Assembly: GCF_021353295.2 (NCBI RefSeq)
Contig: NZ_CP120635.1
Location: forward strand, 972,001-1,036,000
Source: Pseudodesulfovibrio thermohalotolerans
Lineage (GTDB): Bacteria; Desulfobacterota; Desulfovibrionia; Desulfovibrionales; Desulfovibrionaceae
Direction of reading: 5' to 3'
Length of the DNA: 64,000 nt
Both the position numbers and the translations under genes were made by a program. The notes below the pieces were generated by a model. It was not told where the DNA came from and ran no database searches. It saw only the letters and a list, made by a program, of their open reading frames with translations. The stretch's first letter is position 1. Each line of letters begins with the position of its first letter. Shown piece after piece: positions 44,467-53,288 of this stretch.

Positions 44467-46032
44467 ATGGGATTTGCGCTTGATCGCCTCGGCCCTGCCG
44501 AATGCCGCAGGATTTTCGAAGCGCTCACCGGACCCGTGCGCGAGCAAGGTTCCCGGCTCTGGTCTGATTGCCCGTATGGACACGAAACATCGAAGAATAA
44601 GACCGCCTCTTGCTACAAGTATGAAGAGGACCAATGGAAATGCTATTCGTGCGGCGAGTATGGGGACATCATTACAGTCTATGCCGTCGCCAATGGATTG
44701 GAGCCCGGATCGCCTGACGCATTCCGAGCTTTCGCCACCGAATACGTTCCTGGCTGGGAGGCTGATGGGGCGATCCCGGCAAAACGCAAGACAGTCCCCC
44801 GGATTGCCCAGGAATGGCACGGCGCTCCGCCTGACATGCCTCCGCCGTTGTGGTCAAGCAAGGCCGGAGAGTTCGTTGATTCTTGCGTGGCCGTCTTGCC
44901 TGATTCTCCGAAAGCCAAGGTCCATCTGTCCGATCATGGCATAGACCTCGCGACAGCTCAAAAATATGGGTTGGGATGGAATGACCACGACCGATACTAC
45001 CCGGTGACTGCCTGGGGGCTTCCCTACCAGGAGGGGGCGAAGGGCGAGCGGAAGATCTGGTTGCCGAAAGGACTTGTCCTCCCGACCTATTTCAAGGGGC
45101 ATGTCGCCAAGCTTAAAATCCGGAGAGATGACCATGAGACCGGTCCGGAAAAGCTGCGCGACCGGAAATATTGGGAAGGCTTCGGCGGCAGCAAGTCGGC
45201 CTACGTCGTCCTGGGAGAGCCGGAAAAGGTCCGCGTGTGGATTTTGGTGGAGACAGAGCGCGATGCGTTCACCGTGATGCGGGCCGTGTCGGTCTTCCCT
45301 TGGGCGGAGTCTTTCGGCGTCATGGCCAATTGCGGTACCGGCAAGCGGCCCGATGCCGAGACTGAACGGTATTTGCGTGGCGCTTCATTGATTCTCAATG
45401 CCCTGGACACAGACAATGCGGGGCGGGACGCCTCTTTCAAGTTCTGGTCGCGGGAGTTCCCCAACTCGGTTCGCTGGCCTGTGCCGCGTCGGTACGGGAA
45501 GGACGTCGGCGATGCCGTCATGCCCCTGCGCTTCCGGCGTTTGTACAGCTCCACCTCACTGGACCGCTTCGACTGGATGGTCGTGGACAGCATGTACCTG
45601 GACCTCGCGGTCTGGATCGATGCCGGTCTGCCCAACCATGTCCGGCGTGAATTGGGCGCGTTGGTCGCCAGGCCAAAGCCGGTTGCGGCACAGGTCGCCC
45701 CCGTCGGCGCCGCGCAGCCGCAAAGCCATTGGGAGCAGGTGTTGGCGTGGATGGCCCCTTGGCCTCTCTGGCGGAGGGAGCTGATCGGTTTTCAGACGGC
45801 TGTGCGGGAAAACGGTTTCCGGGTGTTCAGGAAACAGGATGGTTCGCTGTGGTTGGGGCTGAATGACGATGATTGGCCCCGTCTCCATGCGAACGAATTG
45901 CGCCGCGTTTTGTTCGTTGATCTTCGTCAGTCTTTTTACAGCCTACGGGAATTGGACGCCGAAATGGGAAAGAATTCGTTGGAGAATATAATCGGTCATT
46001 ATTTCAAGGAGCAATTGGAGGTTCGCGGATGA
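44467..46032 (+). CDS. Phage primase with CHC2-type zinc finger and TOPRIM domain, 521 aa
   Basis: The N-terminal zinc-binding region CPYGHETSKNKTASCY followed by WKCYSCGEYGDIITVY is of DnaG/CHC2 type. A TOPRIM-like region follows with VWILVETERDAFTVM and LILNALDTDNAGRDA, giving the acidic residues for metal binding. The last ~150 residues are unfamiliar and Pro/Ala-rich in part. It probably makes primers together with the helicase encoded upstream. The ATG at 44467 is chosen because GAGGGGGC lies just before it; an earlier ATG has no site. Confidence 0.8.
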   Translation: MGFALDRLGPAECRRIFEALTGPVREQGSRLWSDCPYGHETSKNKTASCYKYEEDQWKCYSCGEYGDIITVYAVANGLEPGSPDAFRAFATEYVPGWEADGAIPAKRKTVPRIAQEWHGAPPDMPPPLWSSKAGEFVDSCVAVLPDSPKAKVHLSDHGIDLATAQKYGLGWNDHDRYYPVTAWGLPYQEGAKGERKIWLPKGLVLPTYFKGHVAKLKIRRDDHETGPEKLRDRKYWEGFGGSKSAYVVLGEPEKVRVWILVETERDAFTVMRAVSVFPWAESFGVMANCGTGKRPDAETERYLRGASLILNALDTDNAGRDASFKFWSREFPNSVRWPVPRRYGKDVGDAVMPLRFRRLYSSTSLDRFDWMVVDSMYLDLAVWIDAGLPNHVRRELGALVARPKPVAAQVAPVGAAQPQSHWEQVLAWMAPWPLWRRELIGFQTAVRENGFRVFRKQDGSLWLGLNDDDWPRLHANELRRVLFVDLRQSFYSLRELDAEMGKNSLENIIGHYFKEQLEVRG

Positions 46033-46898
46033 GTATGGGAAAAGCTCCGAGGATTTGGTTCAGGACGGCCAGGCAGGTGCATCAGTATTTGACGTGCCCC
46101 ATCGGCGATGCCTTTGCCTGGGGAGATCCGAAGCAGCCGGAATCGGCGATCAAGGAGAGCGGTGCGGTCTACGTGGTGTCGGAGAAGACCGTCTACAATC
46201 ACACTGACGACAAGGACGGCAAGGAGAAGCTCCGCAGAAACCGGGCGAACGCCTTTGCCCGCCGTACCGTCGATCTGTACGCCAAGACGCATCTGGGCAA
46301 AGTGGTTGCGGGAGACGCTGATCCGTCCGAGCCTGTGGACGAGTCCGAACTCACCGGCAGCCAGGCCAGCGCGGTCCGGAGAGTAGAGGCCGACGCGAAG
46401 AATAAGGAAATCGAGGCCAAGCTCAAGGAGCTGCGCTTCCAGCGAGAATTGGGCAAGACCGTCCCCACTGCGCAAGTTGAACGCGAACTCGGTGAGCGAG
46501 CCCAGAGTATCAAGCTCAACATGACTTCATTCATGCGGGACTTTGCGCCGGAGCTGCTCTCTTGCGTTGGGGGCGATCTGGAAACCGCGCGGGAGATGAT
46601 CCGCATTGTTGACGGCGATGAGGAAAAGGCGGAGCTGTTGTCCGCTTTTGTCTTTGGCCGGCGGCCGTTGGTCCTGGAGGCGTGGAAGCGGCGAATCACC
46701 GGGGCCATCAACGCCTACGCCAAGGGCGAGTGGTTCACGGACGACATGCGCGAGGCTTGGGAGCGGTACGAAACGGCCGTGGGCGAAGAGGCGGCCGAGG
46801 CTGTCTTGCGGCTCATCGAGCTTGTCGGCGGCGATTCGGGAAAACTCGGCGCGGCCATGGAGCGGTTCGACGTTCGGATGCAGGAGGGCACGTTGTGA
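46029..46898 (+). CDS. Probable terminase small subunit, 289 aa
   Basis: It lies directly before the large terminase gene and overlaps both neighbours by a few bases, the usual place of the small subunit. An N-terminal helix-turn-helix-like segment (ARQVHQYLTCPIGDAFAW) and a long charged coiled coil (~110-150, ADAKNKEIEAKLKELRFQRE) suit a DNA-recognising oligomer. The C-terminal half is helical. No strict motif confirms it, so the call rests on position and general features. Confidence 0.65.
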   Translation: MSMGKAPRIWFRTARQVHQYLTCPIGDAFAWGDPKQPESAIKESGAVYVVSEKTVYNHTDDKDGKEKLRRNRANAFARRTVDLYAKTHLGKVVAGDADPSEPVDESELTGSQASAVRRVEADAKNKEIEAKLKELRFQRELGKTVPTAQVERELGERAQSIKLNMTSFMRDFAPELLSCVGGDLETAREMIRIVDGDEEKAELLSAFVFGRRPLVLEAWKRRITGAINAYAKGEWFTDDMREAWERYETAVGEEAAEAVLRLIELVGGDSGKLGAAMERFDVRMQEGTL

Positions 46899-48784
46899 AT
46901 AACCATCCGCCCTTTGATCTTTACCCCGGTGAGCGGCAAGTGCTGGAGTCCCGGCCCTGGATTTCGACCGCTGATTTTGCCGAACGGCATTTTCGGTTGG
47001 CGACCGGGCCTTACAAGGGGCAGACCTACCGGCATGATCGGAACCCCATCGCTCGCTGGATTATGGACCTGTGGGACAGGCCCATGTTGCGGACGCTGTT
47101 TATTGTCGGGCCGTCGCAGGTGTCGGGCAAAACAACATTGGCATACTGCTGTATGGCCTCCGAGCTGTACCGCGATCCGTGTTCCGTCGCCGTGGGTATG
47201 CCGGACAAGGATACCAGAAACCGTATTTTCGAAGAAAAAATCGGGCCGCATTTCAAACAGACACGCCCGCTCCGGGAGATGTTGTCCGAGGACGCCCAAG
47301 CCGTGCAGCGGGGGTTGATCCTGACCAAGTTCGGCGCGGTCTACGGTATGCACGCCGGGTCGGACGCCTCGGCTTCGTCCATTTCTCCGCGAGTGGTCCT
47401 GGTGGATGAGGAGGATGCCTACCTTGATCCCCAGGCTGCCGCGCGCATGGTCGAGCGCAACATGAGCTACGACGACGAGGCCAAGACCTTGCGCTATTCC
47501 AAAATCAGGGGGAACGAGCGATCTTCCTGCATCTGGAAGGCCATTCGAGAGGAGGCTCAGGTCATCTATCAGGTGAGGGCCTGCTGCCCGAATTGCGGGG
47601 GGTTCCAGATCATGGACCTCAAACGGATCAAGGTGCCGGGCAAGATGCGCGACCCCAAGCAGATCAAGCAGCAGAAGGCTGCGTGGTATGAATGTGTCCA
47701 CTGCGGCATGAAGTGGAACGACCACTATCGCAACCTGGCCGTAGCCAGGGGAGACCTGTGGGCCGAGCACGACCTGACGGATGCGACCGCCGTGGCCGTG
47801 CTCATGCCGTCATGGGTGTTCGCCGGGATGAGCCTGTCCACGGTAATGGCCGATTGGTTTACGGCCGCGCGGAAGGGGACGCCTTCGGCCATGGAGTGGT
47901 TCGACAATTCACACGCGTCCAAGCCCTACCAGGTTGTCACCATCAAGACGCCGGAGGATCAGGTCAAGGCCATGATTCGGCATGACCGCCCGGCTCGCGA
48001 GGTTCCTGCCGGGGCCGTGGCCTTGACCATGGGCGTCGATTCACAGAAGGCGAGCTGGTTCTTCACGGTCAGGGCCTGGGCCAAGTCCGGCGAGTCCTGG
48101 CTGGTGGACTATGGAGAGCTGGCGAGCAAGGCGGATGTGTATGCCCAGCTCGATGCGGTCTATCCCGTGGCCGGGCGTAACGATGTGGTCATGCCCATTT
48201 GGCGCTCGGCTGTTGACTTCGGGGGTACGCGCGACGAGAGCCGCACCGAGGGGTGGTCCCGATCCGAGGAGGTCAAGCTGATGGTCCTTGAGGCCGACCG
48301 CGACGATTTCCACGCGGTCAAGGGCGCGAGCCGCCGGCAGGATTCGGTTGTCCGGCGGTCGGAAACCGGGGTGCATCGTGATGTGCCCAGGGAGTACCGG
48401 GAGAATATCACCATCTACACGCTGGACACCCATGATCTCAAGGACCTGATCTTTCTGGTGCGTATGCACCCGGATTCGATTCAGCCCATGTGGCTGCATC
48501 GAGAGGTCGGCGACGACTATTTGCGGCAGCTCGCCAGTGAGGAGCGCGACATGGATAGGAACGGCAATCCCGTGTGGGTACAGCGCAAGGCGGCAAACCA
48601 TTATTTGGACTGCGAGGTCTATGCCGCGGCCTGCGCGCATCCGGATTGGACACCGGCCCTGCAACTGTTGCCGGAGCCGAATTACAGGAAGGTGGTGGCG
48701 TCGAGTCCGCCCCGGTCTTCGCGATCCGGCGGCTATGGGGCGTCCGGCGGCGGTCTTGTCACCAATCCGTTTTTCGGGAGGTAG
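46895..48784 (+). CDS. Terminase large subunit (lambda gpA-like), 629 aa
   Basis: The DNA-packaging motor: Walker A IVGPSQVSGKTTLAYCC near residue 70, Walker B VVLVDEEDAYLDP near residue 169, a zinc-binding pair CCPNCGGFQ ... CVHCGMKW (~228-275), and a nuclease domain with TMGVDSQKASWFF and SAVDFGGTRDE supplying acidic residues. The GTG at 46895 overlaps the upstream TGA, implying coupled translation. The family (gpA) cuts at cos sites, so a cos site is expected in the phage genome. Confidence 0.92.
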   Translation: MNNHPPFDLYPGERQVLESRPWISTADFAERHFRLATGPYKGQTYRHDRNPIARWIMDLWDRPMLRTLFIVGPSQVSGKTTLAYCCMASELYRDPCSVAVGMPDKDTRNRIFEEKIGPHFKQTRPLREMLSEDAQAVQRGLILTKFGAVYGMHAGSDASASSISPRVVLVDEEDAYLDPQAAARMVERNMSYDDEAKTLRYSKIRGNERSSCIWKAIREEAQVIYQVRACCPNCGGFQIMDLKRIKVPGKMRDPKQIKQQKAAWYECVHCGMKWNDHYRNLAVARGDLWAEHDLTDATAVAVLMPSWVFAGMSLSTVMADWFTAARKGTPSAMEWFDNSHASKPYQVVTIKTPEDQVKAMIRHDRPAREVPAGAVALTMGVDSQKASWFFTVRAWAKSGESWLVDYGELASKADVYAQLDAVYPVAGRNDVVMPIWRSAVDFGGTRDESRTEGWSRSEEVKLMVLEADRDDFHAVKGASRRQDSVVRRSETGVHRDVPREYRENITIYTLDTHDLKDLIFLVRMHPDSIQPMWLHREVGDDYLRQLASEERDMDRNGNPVWVQRKAANHYLDCEVYAAACAHPDWTPALQLLPEPNYRKVVASSPPRSSRSGGYGASGGGLVTNPFFGR

Positions 48785-48789
48785 CTCCG

Positions 48790-49017
48790 ATGTTGACCGA
48801 TAGATATCCCGTGGAAACGATCAAGGAAATCCTCTCCGAGAGCAAAGAGCGTTCGGCCGTTGATTTCAGCCCCAGAAACGGCGGCGTGTGTCCGCTGTGC
48901 GGCCGGAAGAAATGCTCGGTCCGGTGCGTTGGCCGTTGGTCAGGCCCGGTCAGGGAGCGCTATCACAACTGCCAGCGTTGCGGTCACTCGTTCAAGAGCG
49001 TGGAGGTGGATGAGTGA
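48790..49017 (+). CDS. Ogr/Delta-like zinc-finger protein, 75 aa
   Basis: VCPLCGRKKCSV and RERYHNCQRCGHSFKSVEV form a four-cysteine zinc finger with the ERYHNCQ-type segment seen in the P2 Ogr / P4 Delta activators of late transcription. It starts five bases after the terminase gene. The likely role is activation of the structural operon at 50274 onward, where three copies of a 12-base motif lie; this link is inferred. Confidence 0.6.
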   Translation: MLTDRYPVETIKEILSESKERSAVDFSPRNGGVCPLCGRKKCSVRCVGRWSGPVRERYHNCQRCGHSFKSVEVDE

Positions 49018-49028
49018 CAGGCGCTGTC

Positions 49029-49574
49029 CTAATAAAGCTGTCTGCACAGGGTGGGCGACCTTTTACCGTCTTCCTGACAGTAGGCAATAAAAGATTGTTC
49101 TCCTATGGGCGAGATTTCGAGAATCGTGGCGAAATTGCTTAGCATGTACAAGTCGGAGTTGGCCCAATTGATTCTTTGCAGGTCGGCTTGGTCGAAGCTC
49201 AGCGTATATATTTTTTGGCTGCTCTCGTTTCCGTAGGCGTCTACGGTGTGAACGCTTACCTTGAACCATATGCTTTTGATCCCGTGGTTGCCCTTTGCTT
49301 GGAAAAGGCTCTTGCAGATTTTTTCCATGAGGATAAGGGGATATGTTATCGCGGACGCATCGTCCCACAGCGCTTCTTCAAGGGTGGCAATCTCGATGCG
49401 CACTCTATTGTTGCCCAGGCTGATGATGTCAACTGCCGTGATTTCCTTGTCTATACCAATTATCGCCGTAGCGAGTTGATCTTTGTTCAAGTCGGAAATG
49501 TCATCGGGGAAATCAGACCCGCCACAGCCAAGGAGAAGGAACAAAGCGAGCAACGGCAAGATGGTTTTGAACAT
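49029..49574 (-). CDS. Predicted lipoprotein, moron-like, 181 aa
   Basis: It runs against all neighbouring phage genes and has clearly lower GC than they do. The N-terminus is a lipoprotein signal with the lipobox LLLGC (MFKTILPLLALFLLLGCGGS). The mature part has no domain I recognise; two strands and helices alternate (VDIISLGNNRVRIEIATLEE). Independent promoter and low GC suggest a moron gene expressed from the prophage and possibly altering the host envelope. GGGAG stands nine bases before the ATG at 49574. Confidence 0.7.
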   Translation of the reverse strand: MFKTILPLLALFLLLGCGGSDFPDDISDLNKDQLATAIIGIDKEITAVDIISLGNNRVRIEIATLEEALWDDASAITYPLILMEKICKSLFQAKGNHGIKSIWFKVSVHTVDAYGNESSQKIYTLSFDQADLQRINWANSDLYMLSNFATILEISPIGEQSFIAYCQEDGKRSPTLCRQLY

Positions 49575-49611
49575 GGATACTCCCTTGGTTTTTTTTATTC
49601 GCCTATATCTT

Positions 49612-50079
49612 GTGCGCGGTTGTGTTGCAACCCCGGTCCTGGAAAGCCCGTCGCTCAAGCTCAAGGCGAACCTGCGGTCCCAGGCCCTGCACTGCGCGGT
49701 TCAGGTGGTCAAGATGCAGGAGGTGGACGACGTGGAAACCGAGGTGGACCGGCTGTACGAAAAGTATTGCGTGAAGTTCGCGGCCAAGCCGGAGAAGCGG
49801 GAAGAGGACCCGGACTGCCCGGATTTGGTGCACCGTTTCCTGGACGAGGCCATGGTCTTTACGGACGTGTCCCTCCACGGCACCCATCCCCGTCATCTCA
49901 AGACGCAGATGAAGGACGTCTACAAACTCTTCCGGGATTTTTGCCGCGAACAGGACATGAAGGAGTATGAAATTCCGTCCATGCGCTGGCTCGGCGGCTG
50001 CTTCAAGCACCGCAAGGACGTGATCCGCGTCTCCCCGAGGGACCGGGTCTTCTACAACATCGTTCCCCGCTATGAGTGA
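49612..50079 (+). CDS. Unknown phage protein, possibly 5' truncated, 155 aa
   Basis: From about 49630 the frame has normal phage codon use (LESPSLKLKANLRSQALHC, FLDEAMVFTDVSLHGTHPR, MRWLGGCFKHRKDVIRVSPR), but no start with a good ribosome-binding site. The GTG at 49612 is the best candidate, and upstream lies only the antisense region of the lipoprotein gene. The lipoprotein insertion may have cut off its 5' end. No domain recognised; it lies between terminase and gpW. Confidence 0.55.
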   Translation: MRGCVATPVLESPSLKLKANLRSQALHCAVQVVKMQEVDDVETEVDRLYEKYCVKFAAKPEKREEDPDCPDLVHRFLDEAMVFTDVSLHGTHPRHLKTQMKDVYKLFRDFCREQDMKEYEIPSMRWLGGCFKHRKDVIRVSPRDRVFYNIVPRYE

Positions 50080-50123
50080 ATGGCGCGGATGTTGCTATCA
50101 TATATAGTTCGATCGACGAAAAG

Positions 50124-50147
50124 GGCGGCTTTGGGCCGCCTTTTTTT
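50124..50147 (+). terminator. Terminator before the structural operon
   Basis: A 6-bp GC stem (GGCGGC with GCCGCC) followed by seven T. It separates the terminase block from the gpW-portal operon, which must therefore start from its own promoter downstream. Confidence 0.85.
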
Positions 50148-50160
50148 GTGGCTGAGAAAT

Positions 50161-50204
50161 AGAGGATTTCTATTTTAGAAATTTTCTACCCATAGAAATC
50201 TTCT
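50161..50204 (+). promoter_or_regulatory. Three TAGAAATYYTCT motifs before the late operon
   Basis: TAGAAATTTTCT (50176-50187) and TAGAAATCTTCT (50193-50204) are direct repeats 17 bases apart, and AGAGGATTTCTA (50161-50172) is the same motif inverted. They lie between a terminator and the gpW start (50274), where the promoter of the head-tail genes should be. A binding site for a late activator, perhaps the zinc-finger protein at 48790, is likely. Confidence 0.6.
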
Positions 50205-50273
50205 ACGTACAGCGGCCTCCATCCTCGGGTAAACGGGAATCACTTTTACCGAGAAAACCGGATGGAGACGAGG

Positions 50274-50477
50274 ATGAGCGACAAACTCAATCAGGATGTC
50301 AGGGACGAGACTCTCGCCAACGCCATGGAGGCGGAAGAGTACGAGCAGGACGGGCGCACCGTGAAACGCGACCCCGAAAAACTGCTGCGCGTCCGTGACG
50401 AGCTCGTCTCGGAAGAGCGTGCCCGGACCAGGGGCCATGTCTTTCAACGCGGCGGCATCTTCGCGTCCAGGCGGTAG
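50274..50477 (+). CDS. gpW-like head-tail connector protein, 67 aa
   Basis: A small protein between terminase and portal, the place of lambda gpW. The pattern YEQDGRTVKRDPEKLLRVRD matches the gpW hairpin and helix (DGRR then a helix with conserved hydrophobics), and the tail RARTRGHVFQRGG resembles the gpW end. The ATG at 50274 is chosen because GGAG lies six bases upstream. gpW closes the head and makes the base for tail attachment. Confidence 0.7.
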   Translation: MSDKLNQDVRDETLANAMEAEEYEQDGRTVKRDPEKLLRVRDELVSEERARTRGHVFQRGGIFASRR

Positions 50478-50479
50478 TC

Positions 50480-52000
50480 ATGGCCAGCCCACGCGCCCTT
50501 TTCCCATACAGCCGGTCTCGCGGGCGTCACCCCGTACGCGCGGCCGCGTCCCAGGCCGGTCCGCTCTCGGGGTGGACCAGCTCGCTGGTGCCCCGGTATC
50601 TTTCGGAGCGGCAGCGTATGGAAGTCTCCAACCGCGCGCTTGATCTCTACACCAACGATTCCATCGCCCACGGCGTTCTGGAGGCGTTGGTGGTGGAGAC
50701 CATCGGCACCGGCATTACCGCTTCCCCGGCCACCCGGTACGAGCGCGTCGGCCGGGATGCGGAGTGGGGCGACCTCTACAAGGGGGCGGCCTTCCGTTGC
50801 TGGGAAGGGCACGGCCTGGACTTCCGGAATTTCTGCGATGCGACCCGCCGCCTGAATATTTACGGGCTTCAGGCCCTGGCCTTTTTCTCCTGGAAGCTGT
50901 CCGGGATCGGGCTTTTCCAGAAGGTGTTCGTCAAAGGCCCGGGCCGGAAACTCGGACAGGCTACCCTCCCCATCGACCCGGAACGCCTCGCCACGCCGAG
51001 CAACCGCCAGTCGGCGGAAATTTACGACGGAATCGAAGTCGACTCCAACGGCGCTCCCGTGGCCATCCACCTGCGCAAGCCCGGCGTGACCAGCGCGCAG
51101 CCGTCGATTCATCTGACGGACCGTTTTGAACTGTACGACAGGGAAACCGGGCTGCCGCGCATCTATCTGGTCTGCGACGTCCGGAATATCGCCGAGTACA
51201 GGCAGGACTCCATTCTCGGAACCATCGCTCCGGAAATCTACTTCCGCAAGGACATGCAGCTCGCCTTCCTCATCGGCCAGGCGGTGCGCAACAATTTCGT
51301 CGCCTTCGTGCAGGACTACGGCGGCAGCACCATATCCAAGGACACCCCGTGGCGCGAGCGCGTCCAGGAGACGTCCAAGGGCACGTTCCTGCTCGGCGGC
51401 AAAAACGAGAAGCCGCATTTCTTCAATCACGGCAACAGCGCGGTCGGCCTCAAGGAGGTCAACGACGCCGTTACCACCGACATCGGCATCGGCACCGGGC
51501 GCGGCGCGGAAAACGTCAAGCGCCAGTACCAGCAATCCTACTCGGCCTCCAAGGCGAACATGGAGAAGTCGGACCAGTTCTGCGACTACGAGCGCGAGAT
51601 CGTCATGGTCAATCGGTTCTGCCAGCCGGAATACGCCTGGATGACTTACGAGTCGTGCCTTCGCGGCGAACTCCCCGGAGTCGTGAAAAAGGACTTCCTC
51701 CCCAATCTTTACGAGTACACCCGCTGCCGCCATCTGCCGCAGCCCACACGCCATCTGGACAAGGACAAGCAGTCCAAGGCCAACGAACGCGATCGCCGAA
51801 ACGGCTTTCTCCTGTTGGAAGAGGTCTGGGGCGAAAAGGGGCTTTCCTCCAAGGAGGCCATGCGCCGCTTCGCGGACGAGATCATGGACCTCAAGCGGCT
51901 CAGCCGGGAGACCGGCGTGGATTTGGTGTCCCTGTTCCTGGGCGGCGAGCGAGAGGAAGGCGATTCAACCATCAACGATGGAGACAAGGACGATGACTAA
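50480..52000 (+). CDS. Phage portal protein (lambda gpB family), 506 aa
   Basis: The lambda-type portal signature is visible over its whole length: SGWTSSLVPRYLSERQRMEV, VETIGTGITASPATRY, FCDATRRLNIYGLQALAFFS, DVRNIAEYRQDSILG and WMTYESCLRGELPGV. It forms the dodecameric ring through which DNA enters the head. It starts two bases after gpW and overlaps the protease gene by eight bases. Confidence 0.92.
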   Translation: MASPRALFPYSRSRGRHPVRAAASQAGPLSGWTSSLVPRYLSERQRMEVSNRALDLYTNDSIAHGVLEALVVETIGTGITASPATRYERVGRDAEWGDLYKGAAFRCWEGHGLDFRNFCDATRRLNIYGLQALAFFSWKLSGIGLFQKVFVKGPGRKLGQATLPIDPERLATPSNRQSAEIYDGIEVDSNGAPVAIHLRKPGVTSAQPSIHLTDRFELYDRETGLPRIYLVCDVRNIAEYRQDSILGTIAPEIYFRKDMQLAFLIGQAVRNNFVAFVQDYGGSTISKDTPWRERVQETSKGTFLLGGKNEKPHFFNHGNSAVGLKEVNDAVTTDIGIGTGRGAENVKRQYQQSYSASKANMEKSDQFCDYEREIVMVNRFCQPEYAWMTYESCLRGELPGVVKKDFLPNLYEYTRCRHLPQPTRHLDKDKQSKANERDRRNGFLLLEEVWGEKGLSSKEAMRRFADEIMDLKRLSRETGVDLVSLFLGGEREEGDSTINDGDKDDD

Positions 52001-53276
52001 ACGCGCAGCGAATCTGTTGGCAGGCCAGTTCTGGGCCATCCATCCGGACAAGCTCGAAGCCATCGCCGCCCTGACCGAGCGTCTGCTCGTGGGCGAGCGT
52101 GGAGATTTTTCCGTTTTTCGGAAGACGGCAGGTGATGAAAAAAGGATCAGCTCCTACCAGGAAGTCGATGGCGTCGCGGTGATTCCCGTCAACGGGGTCA
52201 TCGCCTTCCGCATGAACATGTTCGATCTGTTTTCCGGCGGCACCAGCACCGAGATCATCGGCAAGGCCGTGCGCCGCGCCGCCGGAGACCCCGACATCAG
52301 GGCCATCGTGCTGGACATCGATTCCCCTGGCGGCACTGTCGGCGGATTGTGCGATCTCACCGCCGAGATACGCGAGGCGGCCAAGGCCAAGCCGGTCATT
52401 TCCTGGGCCGGAGCCCAGATGTGTTCCGGGGCCTATTGGCTCGGCTCCGCGGCCACGGAAGTCATCTGCTCTCCGGACGCCACCATCGGGTCCGTGGGGG
52501 GCGCCTATGTCCATCACGACCTGTCCGGCAAGGACGAGAAGGAAGGCGTCAAGCGCACGATCCTGTCCGCCGGAAAGTACAAGCGCATCGTCAATGACGC
52601 CGAACCACTCAGCGAGGAGGGCGAGGCGTATCTCCAGACCCAGATCGACGACTACTACACCCTTTTCGTGAACGATGTCGCGGCCAACATGGGGTTGGAC
52701 GCCAAGGACGTCCTGGACCAGTTGGCCGACGGGTCGGTCCATGTCGGAGAAAAGGCCCTCAAGCGGGGCTTTGTCCATTTCGTCGGCAGCAAGGCGTTCG
52801 CCTTCGAGCGTGCGCTGAAGCTCGCCGCAACATTCAACCAGGAGGCAACACGTATGCCCGCCGGGAAAAATACCGCTGGTGACACCAACGCCCGTGGAGG
52901 CGGTTCCGGTGTCCTGGACGTCTCGGCTCTCACTGCCGAGTCGTTGGCAAATGAACGTCCCGATCTGTACGCCGCGATCAAGGCGGAAGGGTTGGCCGAG
53001 GGAGTGAACCAGGAGCGTCAGCGCGTCCTTTCTCTTCTCGCGGTCAAGGGGGACCATGAAGCGACCGTTACGGCCATCCAGGACGGCATCGCGACCGAGG
53101 CCTTTCTCCAGACCGTGCTGGAAGCCACGCGCTCCGGCCAGGTTCAGGACCTGAAGGATTTCGAGCAGAGCCTTTCCGCCTCGGCAGGCAGCTCCGCGTC
53201 CGGCGTCGGCGCGGATACCGATCCGGTCGCGGCCGCCGGTGAACGGATGAAAGCTTACGCCCAGGCCAAAAAGTAA
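51993..53276 (+). CDS. Prohead protease (S49/SppA-like, gpC type), 427 aa
   Basis: Residues ~40-270 form an S49 peptidase: IPVNGVIAFRMN, IVLDIDSPGGTVGG, and WAGAQMCSGAYWLGSAA with the nucleophile Ser, followed by SPDATIGSVGGAYVHHD. The C-terminal third is a separate charged, helical region with its own strong start at 52854, as in lambda gpC/Nu3. The ATG at 51993 has AAGGA upstream; an ATG 15 bases earlier has no site. It matures the capsid by cleaving scaffold and portal. Confidence 0.88.
   Translation: MTKRAANLLAGQFWAIHPDKLEAIAALTERLLVGERGDFSVFRKTAGDEKRISSYQEVDGVAVIPVNGVIAFRMNMFDLFSGGTSTEIIGKAVRRAAGDPDIRAIVLDIDSPGGTVGGLCDLTAEIREAAKAKPVISWAGAQMCSGAYWLGSAATEVICSPDATIGSVGGAYVHHDLSGKDEKEGVKRTILSAGKYKRIVNDAEPLSEEGEAYLQTQIDDYYTLFVNDVAANMGLDAKDVLDQLADGSVHVGEKALKRGFVHFVGSKAFAFERALKLAATFNQEATRMPAGKNTAGDTNARGGGSGVLDVSALTAESLANERPDLYAAIKAEGLAEGVNQERQRVLSLLAVKGDHEATVTAIQDGIATEAFLQTVLEATRSGQVQDLKDFEQSLSASAGSSASGVGADTDPVAAAGERMKAYAQAKK
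52854..53276 (+). CDS. Internal in-frame scaffold protein (Nu3-like), 140 aa
   Basis: Inside the protease gene, in the same frame, AGGAGG lies eight bases before an ATG at 52854. The product (MPAGKNTAGDT..., 140 aa) is charged, helical and Ala/Gln-rich, as expected of a capsid scaffold. Lambda makes Nu3 in the same way from within gene C. The nested start is seen in the sequence; production of the protein is inferred. Confidence 0.7.
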   Translation: MPAGKNTAGDTNARGGGSGVLDVSALTAESLANERPDLYAAIKAEGLAEGVNQERQRVLSLLAVKGDHEATVTAIQDGIATEAFLQTVLEATRSGQVQDLKDFEQSLSASAGSSASGVGADTDPVAAAGERMKAYAQAKK

Positions 53277-53288
53277 GGAGAAACGATC

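Noticed and set aside
44112..44483. 123-codon plus-strand frame between the phage replication genes
   Set aside because: AT-rich, no ribosome-binding site, and crossed by the TTGACC repeat array; it is better explained as non-coding.
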